A stretch of DNA of 64,000 nucleotides from an uncultured Lachnospiraceae bacterium (GCA_934293575.1 CAKQYU010000012.1:1-64000); one strand, 5' to 3'; positions 24,478-33,641 are shown, numbered from the stretch's first letter. The notes: generated by a model not told the origin, from the sequence alone. A program made the numbers and translations.

Positions 24478-25359
24478 TTAGTTTTCCAGCAGCTTTTCCA
24501 ACTCTGCGGCGGCAATACTTAACATGGTTTGTTTTTGTTTTAACATACAGATATTTCGTTTGGGAACCTTTGATAACATATCGAGTATAATCAGATGTTC
24601 CATATTTTCCTTTTCAAGGAAATCAAGCGGTACAAATCCAATCCCCAGATCCGATTTTATCATGGGTAAAATCTGGTCTGCCGTCGCAGCCTCTACATCA
24701 GGAGAAAACGATAAACCCAGTTCATTAAAAAATTCCGAATAGAATGTAAATGAACTGGTTCCTTCTCCAAGACCAATCAACGGATATTTTTTCATCTGTT
24801 TTTCTGTAAGCAAGGCTCCGGTGGTAAGAGAAAACGCGCTGCTGCAAACCGGAACTTCCTGAATACTCCGCAGGACTTTGGAAGAAAGACCTGCCGGAAG
24901 GTCAAACGGTTCTGTAACAATGGCAAAATCCGTCAATCCTTTTTTTAACGCATCAATCGCCTGTGGCGTCGAATAATTTAATATCCGGATTCGGACACCC
25001 GGATAATCCTTTCTGAAATTTTTCAGCACCGGAAGCAAAATACAATGCAATGCAATTTCACTGGCAGCTACCGTAATCACACCGGACTGAAGACCTTTGT
25101 CTCTTACAATTTCCTGTTCCCCACTTAATATATGTTCAAATGCAATGGAAATATGTGCATATAATTTTTTTCCCTCCGGCGTTAACGTAACGCCATGCCG
25201 TTGTCTGATAAATAACGTACAACCAAGCTCCTCCTCTAACTTCTTCATCATACGCGTAATATTCGGCTGATTGTTCAAAAGTGCCTTCGCCGCTCCCGTA
25301 AAACTTTTGTATTTGGCTACATAATAAAAAACTCTGTAATAATCATAACTTATATTCAT
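24478..25359 (-). CDS. LysR family transcriptional regulator
   Basis: A 293-residue LysR protein with FYYVAKYKSFTGAAKALLNN and QPNITRMMKKLEEELG in the winged helix and ATADQILPMIKSDLGIGFVP in the effector domain. AGGAGG before the ATG at 25357-25359 rules out the ATG at 25467. It is divergent from the kinase-MATE operon at 25575-27531 and probably controls it. It is a paralogue of the LysR at 18719-19621. Confidence 0.92.
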   Translation of the reverse strand: MNISYDYYRVFYYVAKYKSFTGAAKALLNNQPNITRMMKKLEEELGCTLFIRQRHGVTLTPEGKKLYAHISIAFEHILSGEQEIVRDKGLQSGVITVAASEIALHCILLPVLKNFRKDYPGVRIRILNYSTPQAIDALKKGLTDFAIVTEPFDLPAGLSSKVLRSIQEVPVCSSAFSLTTGALLTEKQMKKYPLIGLGEGTSSFTFYSEFFNELGLSFSPDVEAATADQILPMIKSDLGIGFVPLDFLEKENMEHLIILDMLSKVPKRNICMLKQKQTMLSIAAAELEKLLEN

Positions 25360-25574
25360 TCTTCCTCCTGTCCGTATCCATAAAACAAAAACATGCTGTC
25401 TTTGTTCCTGACAATAACTCACAAATAACAAAATGTTTACAGCGTACCCATACAATAACATTAACATATGATAATAATATATCTAACTTACATAATTGAT
25501 ATTTTACATATATCTTATCTCGGATTATAATACGAACGATGTCAAAAAACAACTATACAAAGGAAGTGTTTATT

Positions 25575-26195
25575 ATGAAACCAATTATCTGTATTGGAAG
25601 ACAATATGGAAGTGGTGGCAGAGAAATCGGAGAAAAATTATCCGAAAAATTAGGTATTCCCTGCTACGACAAATTACTGATTAAAAAAGCAGCCTTAGAA
25701 TCCGGACTGAGTGAAGATTTTCTCTCAAAGACAGAGGAATCCCCAATCAACAGTATCCAGTTTCTAAGCGGAAATCCATATGCGGATATTGCCGGAATCG
25801 GTAATACCTTCTATTCCGAAAGCCAGGTTGCTTATAATGCCGAAGCAGAAGTCATCAAACAGGTTGCCGACAAAGGTCCATGTATTATTATCGGTCGTTG
25901 TGCTTCATCCATTCTTCCGAAAGAAAAAAGACTCTCTGTTTTTATATATGCGGACAAACAGGATAAAATAAATCGTGTTATGAAGCGAAATGAACTGGAT
26001 GAAAAAAAGGCGGCTCACCGTATCAAGCATATTGACCGGATGAGAAAACAGTTCTTTGATTTCTATTCCGATACATCCTGGGGACACCCGGAAAGCTATG
26101 ACATGATGATATCAAGCAGCCGTTTTGACATTGATACCTGTGTCAATCTGATTATAAACAGTATTCATGAAATGGAGGACACAAAAGATGAATAA
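25575..26195 (+). CDS. Cytidylate kinase-like protein
   Basis: A 206-residue P-loop kinase of the cytidylate kinase-like family: IICIGRQYGSGGREIGEKLS is the nucleotide-binding loop, followed by IPCYDKLLIKKAA, the lid region (GPCIIIGRCASSIL) and RMRKQFFDFYSD. It differs from the housekeeping Cmk, and its substrate is unknown. AGGAAG before the ATG at 25575-25577 sets the start. It overlaps the MATE gene by eight bases, forming an operon that faces a LysR regulator. Confidence 0.88.
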   Translation: MKPIICIGRQYGSGGREIGEKLSEKLGIPCYDKLLIKKAALESGLSEDFLSKTEESPINSIQFLSGNPYADIAGIGNTFYSESQVAYNAEAEVIKQVADKGPCIIIGRCASSILPKEKRLSVFIYADKQDKINRVMKRNELDEKKAAHRIKHIDRMRKQFFDFYSDTSWGHPESYDMMISSSRFDIDTCVNLIINSIHEMEDTKDE

Positions 26196-27531
26196 AGACC
26201 TGACCGTTGGCAATCCGCAAACCGTACTATGGAAGTTTTGCATGCCCCTGTTTGGCAGTATCATTTTCCAGCAGTTATATAATATCGCAGATAGTCTTGT
26301 TGCCGGAAAATTCGTAGGAGAAAATGCACTTGCTGCTGTTGGCAACAGCTATGAAATCACTTTGATTTTCATTGCATTTGCATTTGGTTGTAATATGGGT
26401 TGTTCCGTTGTTGTATCAAGACTATTTGGCGCAAAAGATAATAAGGGTGTCAAAACCGCAATCTCCACCGCATGTATCTTCAGTACATTGATATGCCTGT
26501 TATTAATGGTAATCGGTATTACCTGTTCCGGCGGACTTTTGCATTTAATCCGTACACCGGAAGAAGTATTTGCAGATTCCAAACTTTATCTGGATATTTA
26601 TGTATGGGGGCTACCGTTTGTATTCTTTTACAACATTGCAACCGGTATCTTTTCCGCACTCGGTGATTCCAAAACTCCGTTTTACTTTCTGGCAGTATCT
26701 TCGCTTTCCAACATTGCGGTTGATATCTGGTTTGTAAAAGCCTTTCATATGGGAGTTGCAGGTGTTGCCTGGGCAACCTTTATCTGTCAGGGAATCAGCT
26801 GTATTCTAGCAATGACGGTTGTCTTTTGTCGTTTACATAAAATCGAAGGAAATGAAAAGGCTCCGCTGTTTGACTGGCAGCTTCTAAAACAGATTGTTGT
26901 AATTGCAATCCCAAGTACCTTACAGCAAAGCTTTATTTCTTTCGGAAATATTATTATCCAGAGTATCATCAACGGATTCGGTGCTCCGGTCATGGCAGGA
27001 TATTCCGCTGCCGTCAAACTAAACAACCTGGTTATTACTTCTTTCACCACCCTTGGAAACGGTATTTCAAACTATACCGCACAAAATCTTGGAGCAAAGA
27101 AATTATCAAGAATCCGGGAAGGTTTCCATGTCGGAATCAAAATGGTATGGATGTTAAGTCTCCCGCTTTTCCTTCTTTACTTCTTCGGAGGAAACATTGT
27201 CCTGAAACTGTTTATGGATAATCCTACACAATTAGCAATGCATACCGGTATCATTTATTTGAGAATCCTTTCTCCTTTTTACTTTGTTGTCTCTGCAAAA
27301 TTAGTGGCAGACGGTATTTTAAGAGGTGCGGGATTGATGAAGAACTTCATGATTGCAACCTTTACCGATTTGATTTTGCGTGTCCTTTTGGCATTTATCT
27401 TATCCAAAACACCTCTAGGGGAGACCGGTATCTGGTGTGCATGGCCAATCGGCTGGTGTGTTGCCACAATTATATCCATTCTGTTTTACCGTCACGGTCC
27501 ATGGAGTCGTGCAAAAACAGCAACCGAATAA
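26188..27531 (+). CDS. MATE family efflux transporter
   Basis: An intact 447-residue exporter with twelve helices that uses an ion gradient to expel drugs or metabolites. It begins MNKDLTVGNPQTVLWKFCMP, has PLFGSIIFQQLYNIADSLVAG and VIAIPSTLQQSFISFGN at the start of each half. GGAGG nine bases before the ATG at 26188-26190 decides the start. It shares its operon with the kinase-like gene. Three other MATE remnants lie within 8 kb upstream. Confidence 0.94.
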   Translation: MNKDLTVGNPQTVLWKFCMPLFGSIIFQQLYNIADSLVAGKFVGENALAAVGNSYEITLIFIAFAFGCNMGCSVVVSRLFGAKDNKGVKTAISTACIFSTLICLLLMVIGITCSGGLLHLIRTPEEVFADSKLYLDIYVWGLPFVFFYNIATGIFSALGDSKTPFYFLAVSSLSNIAVDIWFVKAFHMGVAGVAWATFICQGISCILAMTVVFCRLHKIEGNEKAPLFDWQLLKQIVVIAIPSTLQQSFISFGNIIIQSIINGFGAPVMAGYSAAVKLNNLVITSFTTLGNGISNYTAQNLGAKKLSRIREGFHVGIKMVWMLSLPLFLLYFFGGNIVLKLFMDNPTQLAMHTGIIYLRILSPFYFVVSAKLVADGILRGAGLMKNFMIATFTDLILRVLLAFILSKTPLGETGIWCAWPIGWCVATIISILFYRHGPWSRAKTATE

Positions 27532-27555
27532 AATCAGATATAGCAATTTTTCCAT

Positions 27556-27590
27556 AAAAAAAGAACGGTTTCCATCAACCGTTCTTTTTT
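27556..27590. terminator. Bidirectional terminator
   Basis: AAGAACGGTT and AACCGTTCTT pair around a 6-base loop, with A and T runs on both sides; it serves the convergent MATE and alcohol dehydrogenase genes. Confidence 0.92.
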
Positions 27591-27595
27591 CAACC

Positions 27596-28759
27596 CTAAA
27601 GTGACTTCTTTAAGATTTCTAAAATATCTTCTTCCGTTAAAGGTGCCCATGCATTTTCCAAACCTTCATTTACCGCAATATGATGTGCCATTTCCGACAA
27701 TCTGGATTCATCAATTCCTACATCCTTTAAATGCATTGGAATTCCAAATCCCTCAAACATCTGATAGGTTGCCTGAATTGTTTTCTGTGCAATTTCATTC
27801 GCATCCAAGGTTTCATCAATACCGAATATATGCGTACCAAAACTTACAAACCGCTCTATTGTATTTTCATTTAAGATATGTTCCATCCATCTTGGAGTTA
27901 AAATCGCAAGGCCCTCTCCATGTGTAATATCATAATACGCACTCAATGCATGTTCCATACCATGACAAGGCCATCCGGACGGACTGTTACCGATTGATAA
28001 AATACCGTTACAAGCCAAAGAACAGTTTACCATCAATTCACTTCTTGCATCATAATTATTCGGCTCTTTTAACGCAATGGTCGCATTTCTAATGATACTT
28101 TTAATGGCAGATTCACAAAAACCATCTGTCAGTTCTGTATGCTCACCGCAAAAATACTGTTCCATAATATGGTTAATTGCATCCGCACTACCGGCAGCCG
28201 TTTGTTTCTTTGACACGGAAAATGTATATCTTGGATCCAGAATAGAAGCAACCGGGAATAACAAATTATCCATATAACCGATTTTATCATTTGTTTCCGT
28301 TCTGGAAATTACACCACCGCAGTCATATTCCGAACCGGTAGCCGCAAGTGTCAATACATCTACCAACGGCAATGCATCCTTTGCCTTCACCTGATATGAA
28401 ATCAAATCCCATGGATCTCCGTCATACAACGCACCGGCACAGATTGCCTTTGAGCAGTCCAAAACGCTTCCGCCTCCAACAGCAAGAACAACATCTATTT
28501 TTTGTTCCTTACAAATCCTGACACCGTCCAAAACACTTGGATCATATTTTGGATTCGGCTCAATACCGGAAAGCTCGTAAATTTCAAAATCAGCAAGCAG
28601 CCGTTTCACCTCATCATATAATCCAATCTTTTTGATGCTTCCTCCACCATAGGTCAATAACACCTTTTTTCCGAATGGTTCCAATACCGATGGCAGTTTT
28701 TGAATCACATCTTTTCCAAAAATCAATTTTGTCGGCGTACAATACGTGAAATTTTTCAT
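27596..28759 (-). CDS. Iron-containing alcohol dehydrogenase
   Basis: A 387-residue NAD(P)-dependent group III alcohol dehydrogenase, close in pattern to butanol dehydrogenases (YqdH/BdhA). The coenzyme loop is VVLAVGGGSVLDCSKAI; metal ligands are in SADAINHIMEQY and PCHGMEHALSAYYDITHGEG. Of two nearby ATGs the second (28757-28759) is better spaced from GGAAGG. It may reduce butyraldehyde or acetaldehyde during fermentation. It is followed at a distance of 25 bases by no same-strand gene. Confidence 0.93.
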   Translation of the reverse strand: MKNFTYCTPTKLIFGKDVIQKLPSVLEPFGKKVLLTYGGGSIKKIGLYDEVKRLLADFEIYELSGIEPNPKYDPSVLDGVRICKEQKIDVVLAVGGGSVLDCSKAICAGALYDGDPWDLISYQVKAKDALPLVDVLTLAATGSEYDCGGVISRTETNDKIGYMDNLLFPVASILDPRYTFSVSKKQTAAGSADAINHIMEQYFCGEHTELTDGFCESAIKSIIRNATIALKEPNNYDARSELMVNCSLACNGILSIGNSPSGWPCHGMEHALSAYYDITHGEGLAILTPRWMEHILNENTIERFVSFGTHIFGIDETLDANEIAQKTIQATYQMFEGFGIPMHLKDVGIDESRLSEMAHHIAVNEGLENAWAPLTEEDILEILKKSL

Positions 28760-28784
28760 TTTCATCCTTCCTTTCTGGTATTTT

Positions 28785-29702
28785 TTATTTTAAAAATCCC
28801 TGAATGATTTTTTCCTCCGCCTCATGTTCTGTCAAACCTAAGGTCATAAGTTTTAACAGCTGTTCCCCGGCAATCTTTCCGATTGCAGCTTCATGAACCA
28901 AAGAAGCATCGACATTTTCAGCGTTCAATTGAGGGATTGCTAAAATCTTTGCCTGATCCATAATAATACTGTCACATTCCGCATGCCCCTTACAGGCTGC
29001 CTTTCCATTAATGCCTAATTTTATCTTCTGTCGGCTTTCATTCTTTGCAACACCACGGCTGATAATATCACAATTACTTCCGTCTCCATTCATATCCACC
29101 ATAATTTCCGCATAAGCATATTGGTCATTGGTCGTCATGATTTTATCGTGAATAACTAAAGTTGCACCTGCATCCAAATCCGCAGTTGTGATTCGCTTGG
29201 TATCATCCACCCCTGCAATCTGTGCCGTTTCTAACTCCATAGTGGAATTTTCTCCCAGATGGATGATGGTTTCGGGATTCATAATCCTCTTACCGCTTCC
29301 GCTGCCTTCTCCGTAATGTTTTTCAATGTAACGTACCTTACAGTTTTTGCCAACATAAAATGTATGGATTCCATCATGCTGGCTATCTCCTCCTCCGCAA
29401 TTGGAAATTCCACAACCGGCTACGATTGTAATATCGCAATCGTCCGCAATAAAGAAATCATTATAAACACTTTCCTTTAAGCCGCTCTGACTGATAATAA
29501 CAGGAATATGTACACTCTCCTGTTTTGTTCCCGGTTTAAATTTAATATCAATTCCGGATTTGTCCGTCTTGGTAATAATATCGATATTGGCAGTCGTATT
29601 TCTTGCAATACTCTTACTGTCACTTCTTATGTTGTATGCTCCTACCGGAAGCGCATCCAATTCCGCCACCTCATGAAGCAGATTTTTTTCTATATCATTC
29701 AT
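28785..29702 (-). CDS. SufB/SufD-family Fe-S scaffold protein
   Basis: A 305-residue scaffold of the SufBD family with the right-handed beta-helix core (DDCDITIVAGCGISNCGGGD, then NCKVRYIEKHYGEGSG and AACKGHAECDSIIM) and the C-terminal helix QLLKLMTLGLTEHEAEEKII that docks on SufC. It is shorter than standard SufB (about 470) and keeps several cysteines. Together with SufC, and without SufS or SufU next to it, it matches the minimal two-gene SmsCB arrangement of anaerobes. AGGAGG precedes the ATG. Confidence 0.88.
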   Translation of the reverse strand: MNDIEKNLLHEVAELDALPVGAYNIRSDSKSIARNTTANIDIITKTDKSGIDIKFKPGTKQESVHIPVIISQSGLKESVYNDFFIADDCDITIVAGCGISNCGGGDSQHDGIHTFYVGKNCKVRYIEKHYGEGSGSGKRIMNPETIIHLGENSTMELETAQIAGVDDTKRITTADLDAGATLVIHDKIMTTNDQYAYAEIMVDMNGDGSNCDIISRGVAKNESRQKIKLGINGKAACKGHAECDSIIMDQAKILAIPQLNAENVDASLVHEAAIGKIAGEQLLKLMTLGLTEHEAEEKIIQGFLK

Positions 29703-29711
29703 ATTTGCCTC

Positions 29712-30374
29712 CTATAGATATTCCTTCAAAGCCTGTCTGGCGTTTTCTTCTATCTTTCCATCCTTTAAATAGATAATCCGGTCAGCAATTTTTAAAATTC
29801 TTTCCTGATGACTGATAATCAAAATTCCACCATTGATTTCATCCTGCATCTGTTCAAACAAATGAATTAAACTCTGAAAACTCCACAAATCAATTCCCGC
29901 TTCCGGTTCATCAAAAATTGATAATCTGGCTTTGCGTAAAACAGTCATTGCAATTTCGATACGTTTCATTTCACCGCCGGACAGGGTGTCATTTAATTCT
30001 CTCCGTAAATACTCATCCGGATTCAATCCAACCGCCCGGAGTGCATCATACGCAAGGTGCTTATCTTCCGATGCATTTGCCATATCCAGCAAGTCCTTTA
30101 CCTGCAATCCCTTAAACCGAACCGGCTGCTGAAATGCGTATCCGATTCCTCTTTTGGCTCTTTCATCAATGGATAATTTTGTAATATCTTCTCCATCAAA
30201 TAAAATTTTACCACTTGTCGGGGTGCACAACCCCATAATAATCTTGGCAAGTGTTGACTTACCACTTCCATTCGGTCCGGTAATTGCTACAAACTGATTT
30301 TCCAATTCCAAATTAATATTTTGCAGAATTTTTTTCCCATCAACTTCATAACAAATGTTCTCTAACTGTAACAT
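29712..30374 (-). CDS. SufC-like ABC ATPase
   Basis: A 220-residue cytosolic ATPase that works with the SufBD protein in Fe-S cluster assembly. Walker A is GPNGSGKSTLAK, the signature LSGGEMKRIEIAM, Walker B LSIFDEPEAGID, and the H-loop IISHQERIL. GGAGG precedes the ATG at 30372-30374; the partner begins nine bases after the stop. Confidence 0.93.
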   Translation of the reverse strand: MLQLENICYEVDGKKILQNINLELENQFVAITGPNGSGKSTLAKIIMGLCTPTSGKILFDGEDITKLSIDERAKRGIGYAFQQPVRFKGLQVKDLLDMANASEDKHLAYDALRAVGLNPDEYLRRELNDTLSGGEMKRIEIAMTVLRKARLSIFDEPEAGIDLWSFQSLIHLFEQMQDEINGGILIISHQERILKIADRIIYLKDGKIEENARQALKEYL

Positions 30375-30407
30375 TTTATTGCCTCCAACTTATCTTATAT
30401 ATATGTA

Positions 30408-30437
30408 ATTATCCCACTTATATATGTTTTTATCCAA
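30408..30437 (-). promoter_or_regulatory. Candidate promoter of the SufC-SufB pair
   Basis: On the minus strand TTGGAT (30432-30437) and GATAAT (30408-30413) are 18 bases apart. Near-identical ACATATATAAG and ACATATATATAAG repeats flank the -10 region and could bind a regulator. Confidence 0.45.
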
Positions 30438-30512
30438 TTAATTCTACATGAAGTATCCCAAAAAAGCAACAGGTGACACTCTTTTGATTTCCTAAATAAT
30501 TTTTTTTGGTAC

Positions 30513-30541
30513 TTGCACGATAAAATGATGCTTGTTATACT
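30513..30541 (+). promoter_or_regulatory. Promoter of the PurF paralogue
   Basis: TTGCAC (30513-30518) and TATACT (30536-30541) separated by 17 bases. Confidence 0.75.
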
Positions 30542-30546
30542 TGTCA

Positions 30547-30560
30547 TGGTTATATAACCA
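30547..30560. promoter_or_regulatory. Perfect palindrome at the transcription start
   Basis: TGGTTATATAACCA is a fully symmetric 14-mer placed six bases after the -10, where a repressor would block initiation. Confidence 0.6.
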
Positions 30561-30594
30561 ATATGTTTTTACATTAAGTTAAGGAGATACAAAC

Positions 30595-32004
30595 ATGGGT
30601 GGATTTTTTGGAGTAGTCGCAAAAGAAGATTGTATGTTTGATTTGTTTTTCGGAACAGATTATCATTCTCATTTAGGAACCAGACGTGGTGGTCTTGCCG
30701 TTTACGGAGAAAACGGATTCGACCGTGCCATACATAATATTGAAAACGCACCGTTTCGAACCAAGTTCGACAAAGATTTTCATAATATGCATGGATACAT
30801 GGGTATCGGATGCATTTCCGATTATGAGCCACAGCCACTGATTGTACGTTCCCATCACGGAACTTTTGCTATTACAACGGTCAGCAAGATTAACAATGTC
30901 AATGAGATTGTGGAATCGATTTTTTCAAACAACAATACACACTTTTTGGAAATGAGTGGCGGAGATATCAATGCAACCGAATTGGTTGCAGCAATCATCA
31001 ATCAAAAAGATAACTTAATTGATGGTATCCACTATGCATTGGAATTAATTGACGGTTCCCTGACATTGATGGTCATGACCCCAAAAGGGATCTATGCCGC
31101 CCGTGATAAATATGGAAGAACCCCTATGGTAATTGGTAAAAAGGAAGATGCTTACTGTCTGACTTTTGAAGATTTTGCTTACCGAAATCTTGGTTACGAG
31201 GATTACAAAGAATTAGGTCCCGGAGAAATCGTTGTTATCGACCAGAAGGGTTGTAAAACTTTAGTTGCTCCCGGCGACAAAATGAAAATCTGCACCTTCC
31301 TCTGGGTATATTACGGTTATCCATCAAGCTCTTACGAAGGTATCAGTGTGGAGCAGATGCGTTATAACTGTGGTGCGGCTTTAGCAAAACGTGATAATGT
31401 AAAACCGGATATTGTAGCCGGTGTACCGGATTCCGGTACCGCCCATGCAGTTGGTTATTCCAATGCATCCGGTATTCCATTTTCAAGACCATTTATTAAA
31501 TATACTCCAACCTGGCCAAGATCATTTATGCCAACAATCCAGAGCAAGCGAAATCTGATTGCCAAAATGAAACTGATTGCAGTACATGATTTAATTAAAG
31601 ATAAGAGTCTGTTATTAATTGATGATTCCATCGTAAGAGGAACACAGTTACGGGAAACCACTGAATTTTTATATCAAAGCGGTGCAAAAGAAGTTCATAT
31701 AAGACCTGCCTGTCCACCATTGATTTACGGTTGCAAATACTTAAACTTCTCCCGCTCTTCCTCTGAAATGGACTTAATCACCAGACGTGTTATTGCCAAA
31801 TTGGAAGGCACCGAGGATGTATCCGATGAAATATTACAACAATATGCCGACCCGGATTCTCCAAAATACGACCAGATGGTTGAGGAAATCAAAAAAGAAT
31901 TAAACTTTACAACGCTTCGTTACAATCGTTTGGACGATATGCTAGAGGCAGTCGGAATCCCAACAGATCAGCTGTGTACCTACTGTTGGAACGGAAAAGA
32001 ATAA
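30595..32004 (+). CDS. Amidophosphoribosyltransferase paralogue without glutaminase site
   Basis: A 469-residue PurF-like protein. The phosphoribosyltransferase half is intact: IVAGVPDSGTAHAVGYSNAS and the PRPP loop LLLIDDSIVRGTQ. The glutaminase half keeps its length but not its chemistry: it begins MGGFFGV where PurF has Cys-Gly at the mature start, and the oxyanion HNGN motif and HRGQ are absent. Cysteines matching PurF Fe-S ligands remain (KICTFLW, YGCKYL, CTYC). It may use ammonia or another amine, or be regulatory. A canonical purF lies at 39239-40702. AAGGAG precedes the ATG. Confidence 0.9.
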   Translation: MGGFFGVVAKEDCMFDLFFGTDYHSHLGTRRGGLAVYGENGFDRAIHNIENAPFRTKFDKDFHNMHGYMGIGCISDYEPQPLIVRSHHGTFAITTVSKINNVNEIVESIFSNNNTHFLEMSGGDINATELVAAIINQKDNLIDGIHYALELIDGSLTLMVMTPKGIYAARDKYGRTPMVIGKKEDAYCLTFEDFAYRNLGYEDYKELGPGEIVVIDQKGCKTLVAPGDKMKICTFLWVYYGYPSSSYEGISVEQMRYNCGAALAKRDNVKPDIVAGVPDSGTAHAVGYSNASGIPFSRPFIKYTPTWPRSFMPTIQSKRNLIAKMKLIAVHDLIKDKSLLLIDDSIVRGTQLRETTEFLYQSGAKEVHIRPACPPLIYGCKYLNFSRSSSEMDLITRRVIAKLEGTEDVSDEILQQYADPDSPKYDQMVEEIKKELNFTTLRYNRLDDMLEAVGIPTDQLCTYCWNGKE

Positions 32005-32010
32005 GTTACG

Positions 32011-32042
32011 ATACACCGGTTTTTATGCCGGTGTATTTTTTA
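32011..32042 (+). terminator. Terminator after the PurF paralogue
   Basis: ATACACCGG and CCGGTGTAT around an 8-base loop, followed by six T. Confidence 0.88.
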
Positions 32043-32103
32043 TACATGCACACATTTCATCTATGCGCATACAATAAAACGAAAATATCACAAAGGTTAT
32101 TGT

Positions 32104-33582
32104 ATGAAAAAAAGATTCAAATGTGGAAAGCGGCTTCGGAGACAAATGCTTGGATTAACCGGCGTTCTTGCTATGTTATTATCCTTAACGGCAACAAACA
32201 GCAATGCCAATCCCGATTATTGTGCCTACAATCCAATCGACGCTTCCAAAACCATTGATGCTCCATACCGTTCACAAAATCATTTTGGTGGAACTACATA
32301 TGATTCCATCGCATTTGACTTTCACGTTTTTGCGAATGAAGTCGAATTAAACAGCCACACCAACGGCAATATTGCCACCAATATCCTGCATGCCAACGGA
32401 CACGGATTTGGAGCAGACGAAAAAAATCATTTAGACAAACGGGAAGATAACTATATCGGAACAGCGGCCTATGACATTTCCAACATTGCAAGTTCCGGCT
32501 ATACTGTTTTAGGTGCTGCTGTTAATACCAATGTAGAGCAGCAGGACAAACGAATCCGAATTGGACATAGTCAAAATGCGCTTGATCAGACAACTTCTTC
32601 CAAAGTTTATGTGGAAACAACCTCTTCTTCCAAATACATCGATATCCAGAAAGAACTGAATTATCTGGCAGAAATATCAAAAACCTTATCCTATAAAAAC
32701 AGTTCGGAAGATGTTGTGGTAACGGATGTATCTTCTGATATCAAAAATATACAGGTAACCAACGCCGGTGGAAACCATTATCTCAATTTAAGTGCCTCTG
32801 ATTTATCCTCAACCGGCAAAAAAACCATTAATATTTCACTCCCGCAAAAAACAACCCTGATTATCAATGTCGATATGCATAATACAAATATAGACAGCTT
32901 AAAAAATCTTGTTGTCAACTTAAATAACTACACCAACGGTGAAGCAATCGCAAACACCTACTGCGGATTGCTCTGGAACTTGTATGACAGTGGTAACCCA
33001 AATCGGACTTATACTTCCTGTACCTACACAAATGTTGGCATGAGTGATTATTTCTTCGGAACTATTTTAGCTCCTGCCGCAAATATTTCCTACGGTGCAG
33101 TAAACGGAAGTATCATTGCCAATAAAACAAAGCAGGCCGGTCAGGAATCCCATCGATTCGACTTTACAGGATATGAAGATCCAAATGACGAGCCAACCAC
33201 GGAAGAACCTTCTTCCGAAACCACTACGGAAACTCCTTCTTCTGAAACCACCACAGAAACTCCTTCTTCCGAAACCACTACGGAAACTCCTTCTTCCGAA
33301 ATTACCACAGAAACTCCTTCTTCTCGAATTACCACGGAAACTCCTTCTTCCGAAATTACTACGGAAATCCGTCGTACCGATATTTCAACACCGGTATCCA
33401 CGGAAATCCGTACCACAAAATCACCACAGCCGACAACACAGGTTTATAACGTACCAACACAAACGCAGCACTTTGCAAAAACCGGAGATGCCGTCAACAT
33501 CTTCTTAATCAGTATCGTTCTCCTCGGTGCATCCGGTCTTGGTATCTGCTTATATATCTACAAAAAGACAAGCAAAAAATAA
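32104..33582 (+). CDS. Sortase-anchored surface protein, choice-of-anchor A-like
   Basis: A 492-residue exported protein: basic start and signal peptide to about residue 36, then a beta-rich region (FDFHVFANEVELNSHTNGNI; GTILAPAANISYGAVNGSII) that fits the choice-of-anchor A fold. A Thr/Glu/Pro/Ser stalk with six 9-residue repeats follows (residues about 370-423). The end is FAKTGD, a membrane helix and KKTSKK: a sortase signal of the LPXTG type with Phe-Ala in place of Leu-Pro. It is probably a cell-wall adhesin-like protein. The ribosome site is weak (AAAGG). Confidence 0.75.
   Translation: MKKRFKCGKRLRRQMLGLTGVLAMLLSLTATNSNANPDYCAYNPIDASKTIDAPYRSQNHFGGTTYDSIAFDFHVFANEVELNSHTNGNIATNILHANGHGFGADEKNHLDKREDNYIGTAAYDISNIASSGYTVLGAAVNTNVEQQDKRIRIGHSQNALDQTTSSKVYVETTSSSKYIDIQKELNYLAEISKTLSYKNSSEDVVVTDVSSDIKNIQVTNAGGNHYLNLSASDLSSTGKKTINISLPQKTTLIINVDMHNTNIDSLKNLVVNLNNYTNGEAIANTYCGLLWNLYDSGNPNRTYTSCTYTNVGMSDYFFGTILAPAANISYGAVNGSIIANKTKQAGQESHRFDFTGYEDPNDEPTTEEPSSETTTETPSSETTTETPSSETTTETPSSEITTETPSSRITTETPSSEITTEIRRTDISTPVSTEIRTTKSPQPTTQVYNVPTQTQHFAKTGDAVNIFLISIVLLGASGLGICLYIYKKTSKK
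33211..33372 (+). repeat. Six 27-bp tandem repeats in the surface-protein stalk
   Basis: Six consecutive units encode SSETTTETP variants (positions 3-4 vary Glu/Arg and Thr/Ile). Copy number is likely variable between strains. Confidence 0.9.
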
Positions 33583-33598
33583 ATAACTTTCTTACAAT

Positions 33599-33632
33599 AA
33601 AAAATCCGGCAGGCGAACACCTGCCGGATTTT
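33599..33632. terminator. Bidirectional terminator
   Basis: AAAATCCGGCAGG and CCTGCCGGATTTT are perfect arms around a 6-base loop between convergent genes. The first 16 bases equal those of the rubrerythrin terminator at 22995. Confidence 0.92.
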
Positions 33633-33641
33633 CTCTGTTTC

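Noticed and set aside
33211..33372. Regular repeats considered as a CRISPR array
   Set aside because: Units are contiguous with no spacers and encode protein in frame.
33141..33416. A 91-codon open frame antisense to the surface-protein repeats
   Set aside because: Its repetitive Val/Ser/Glu composition is merely the complement of the 27-bp repeats.
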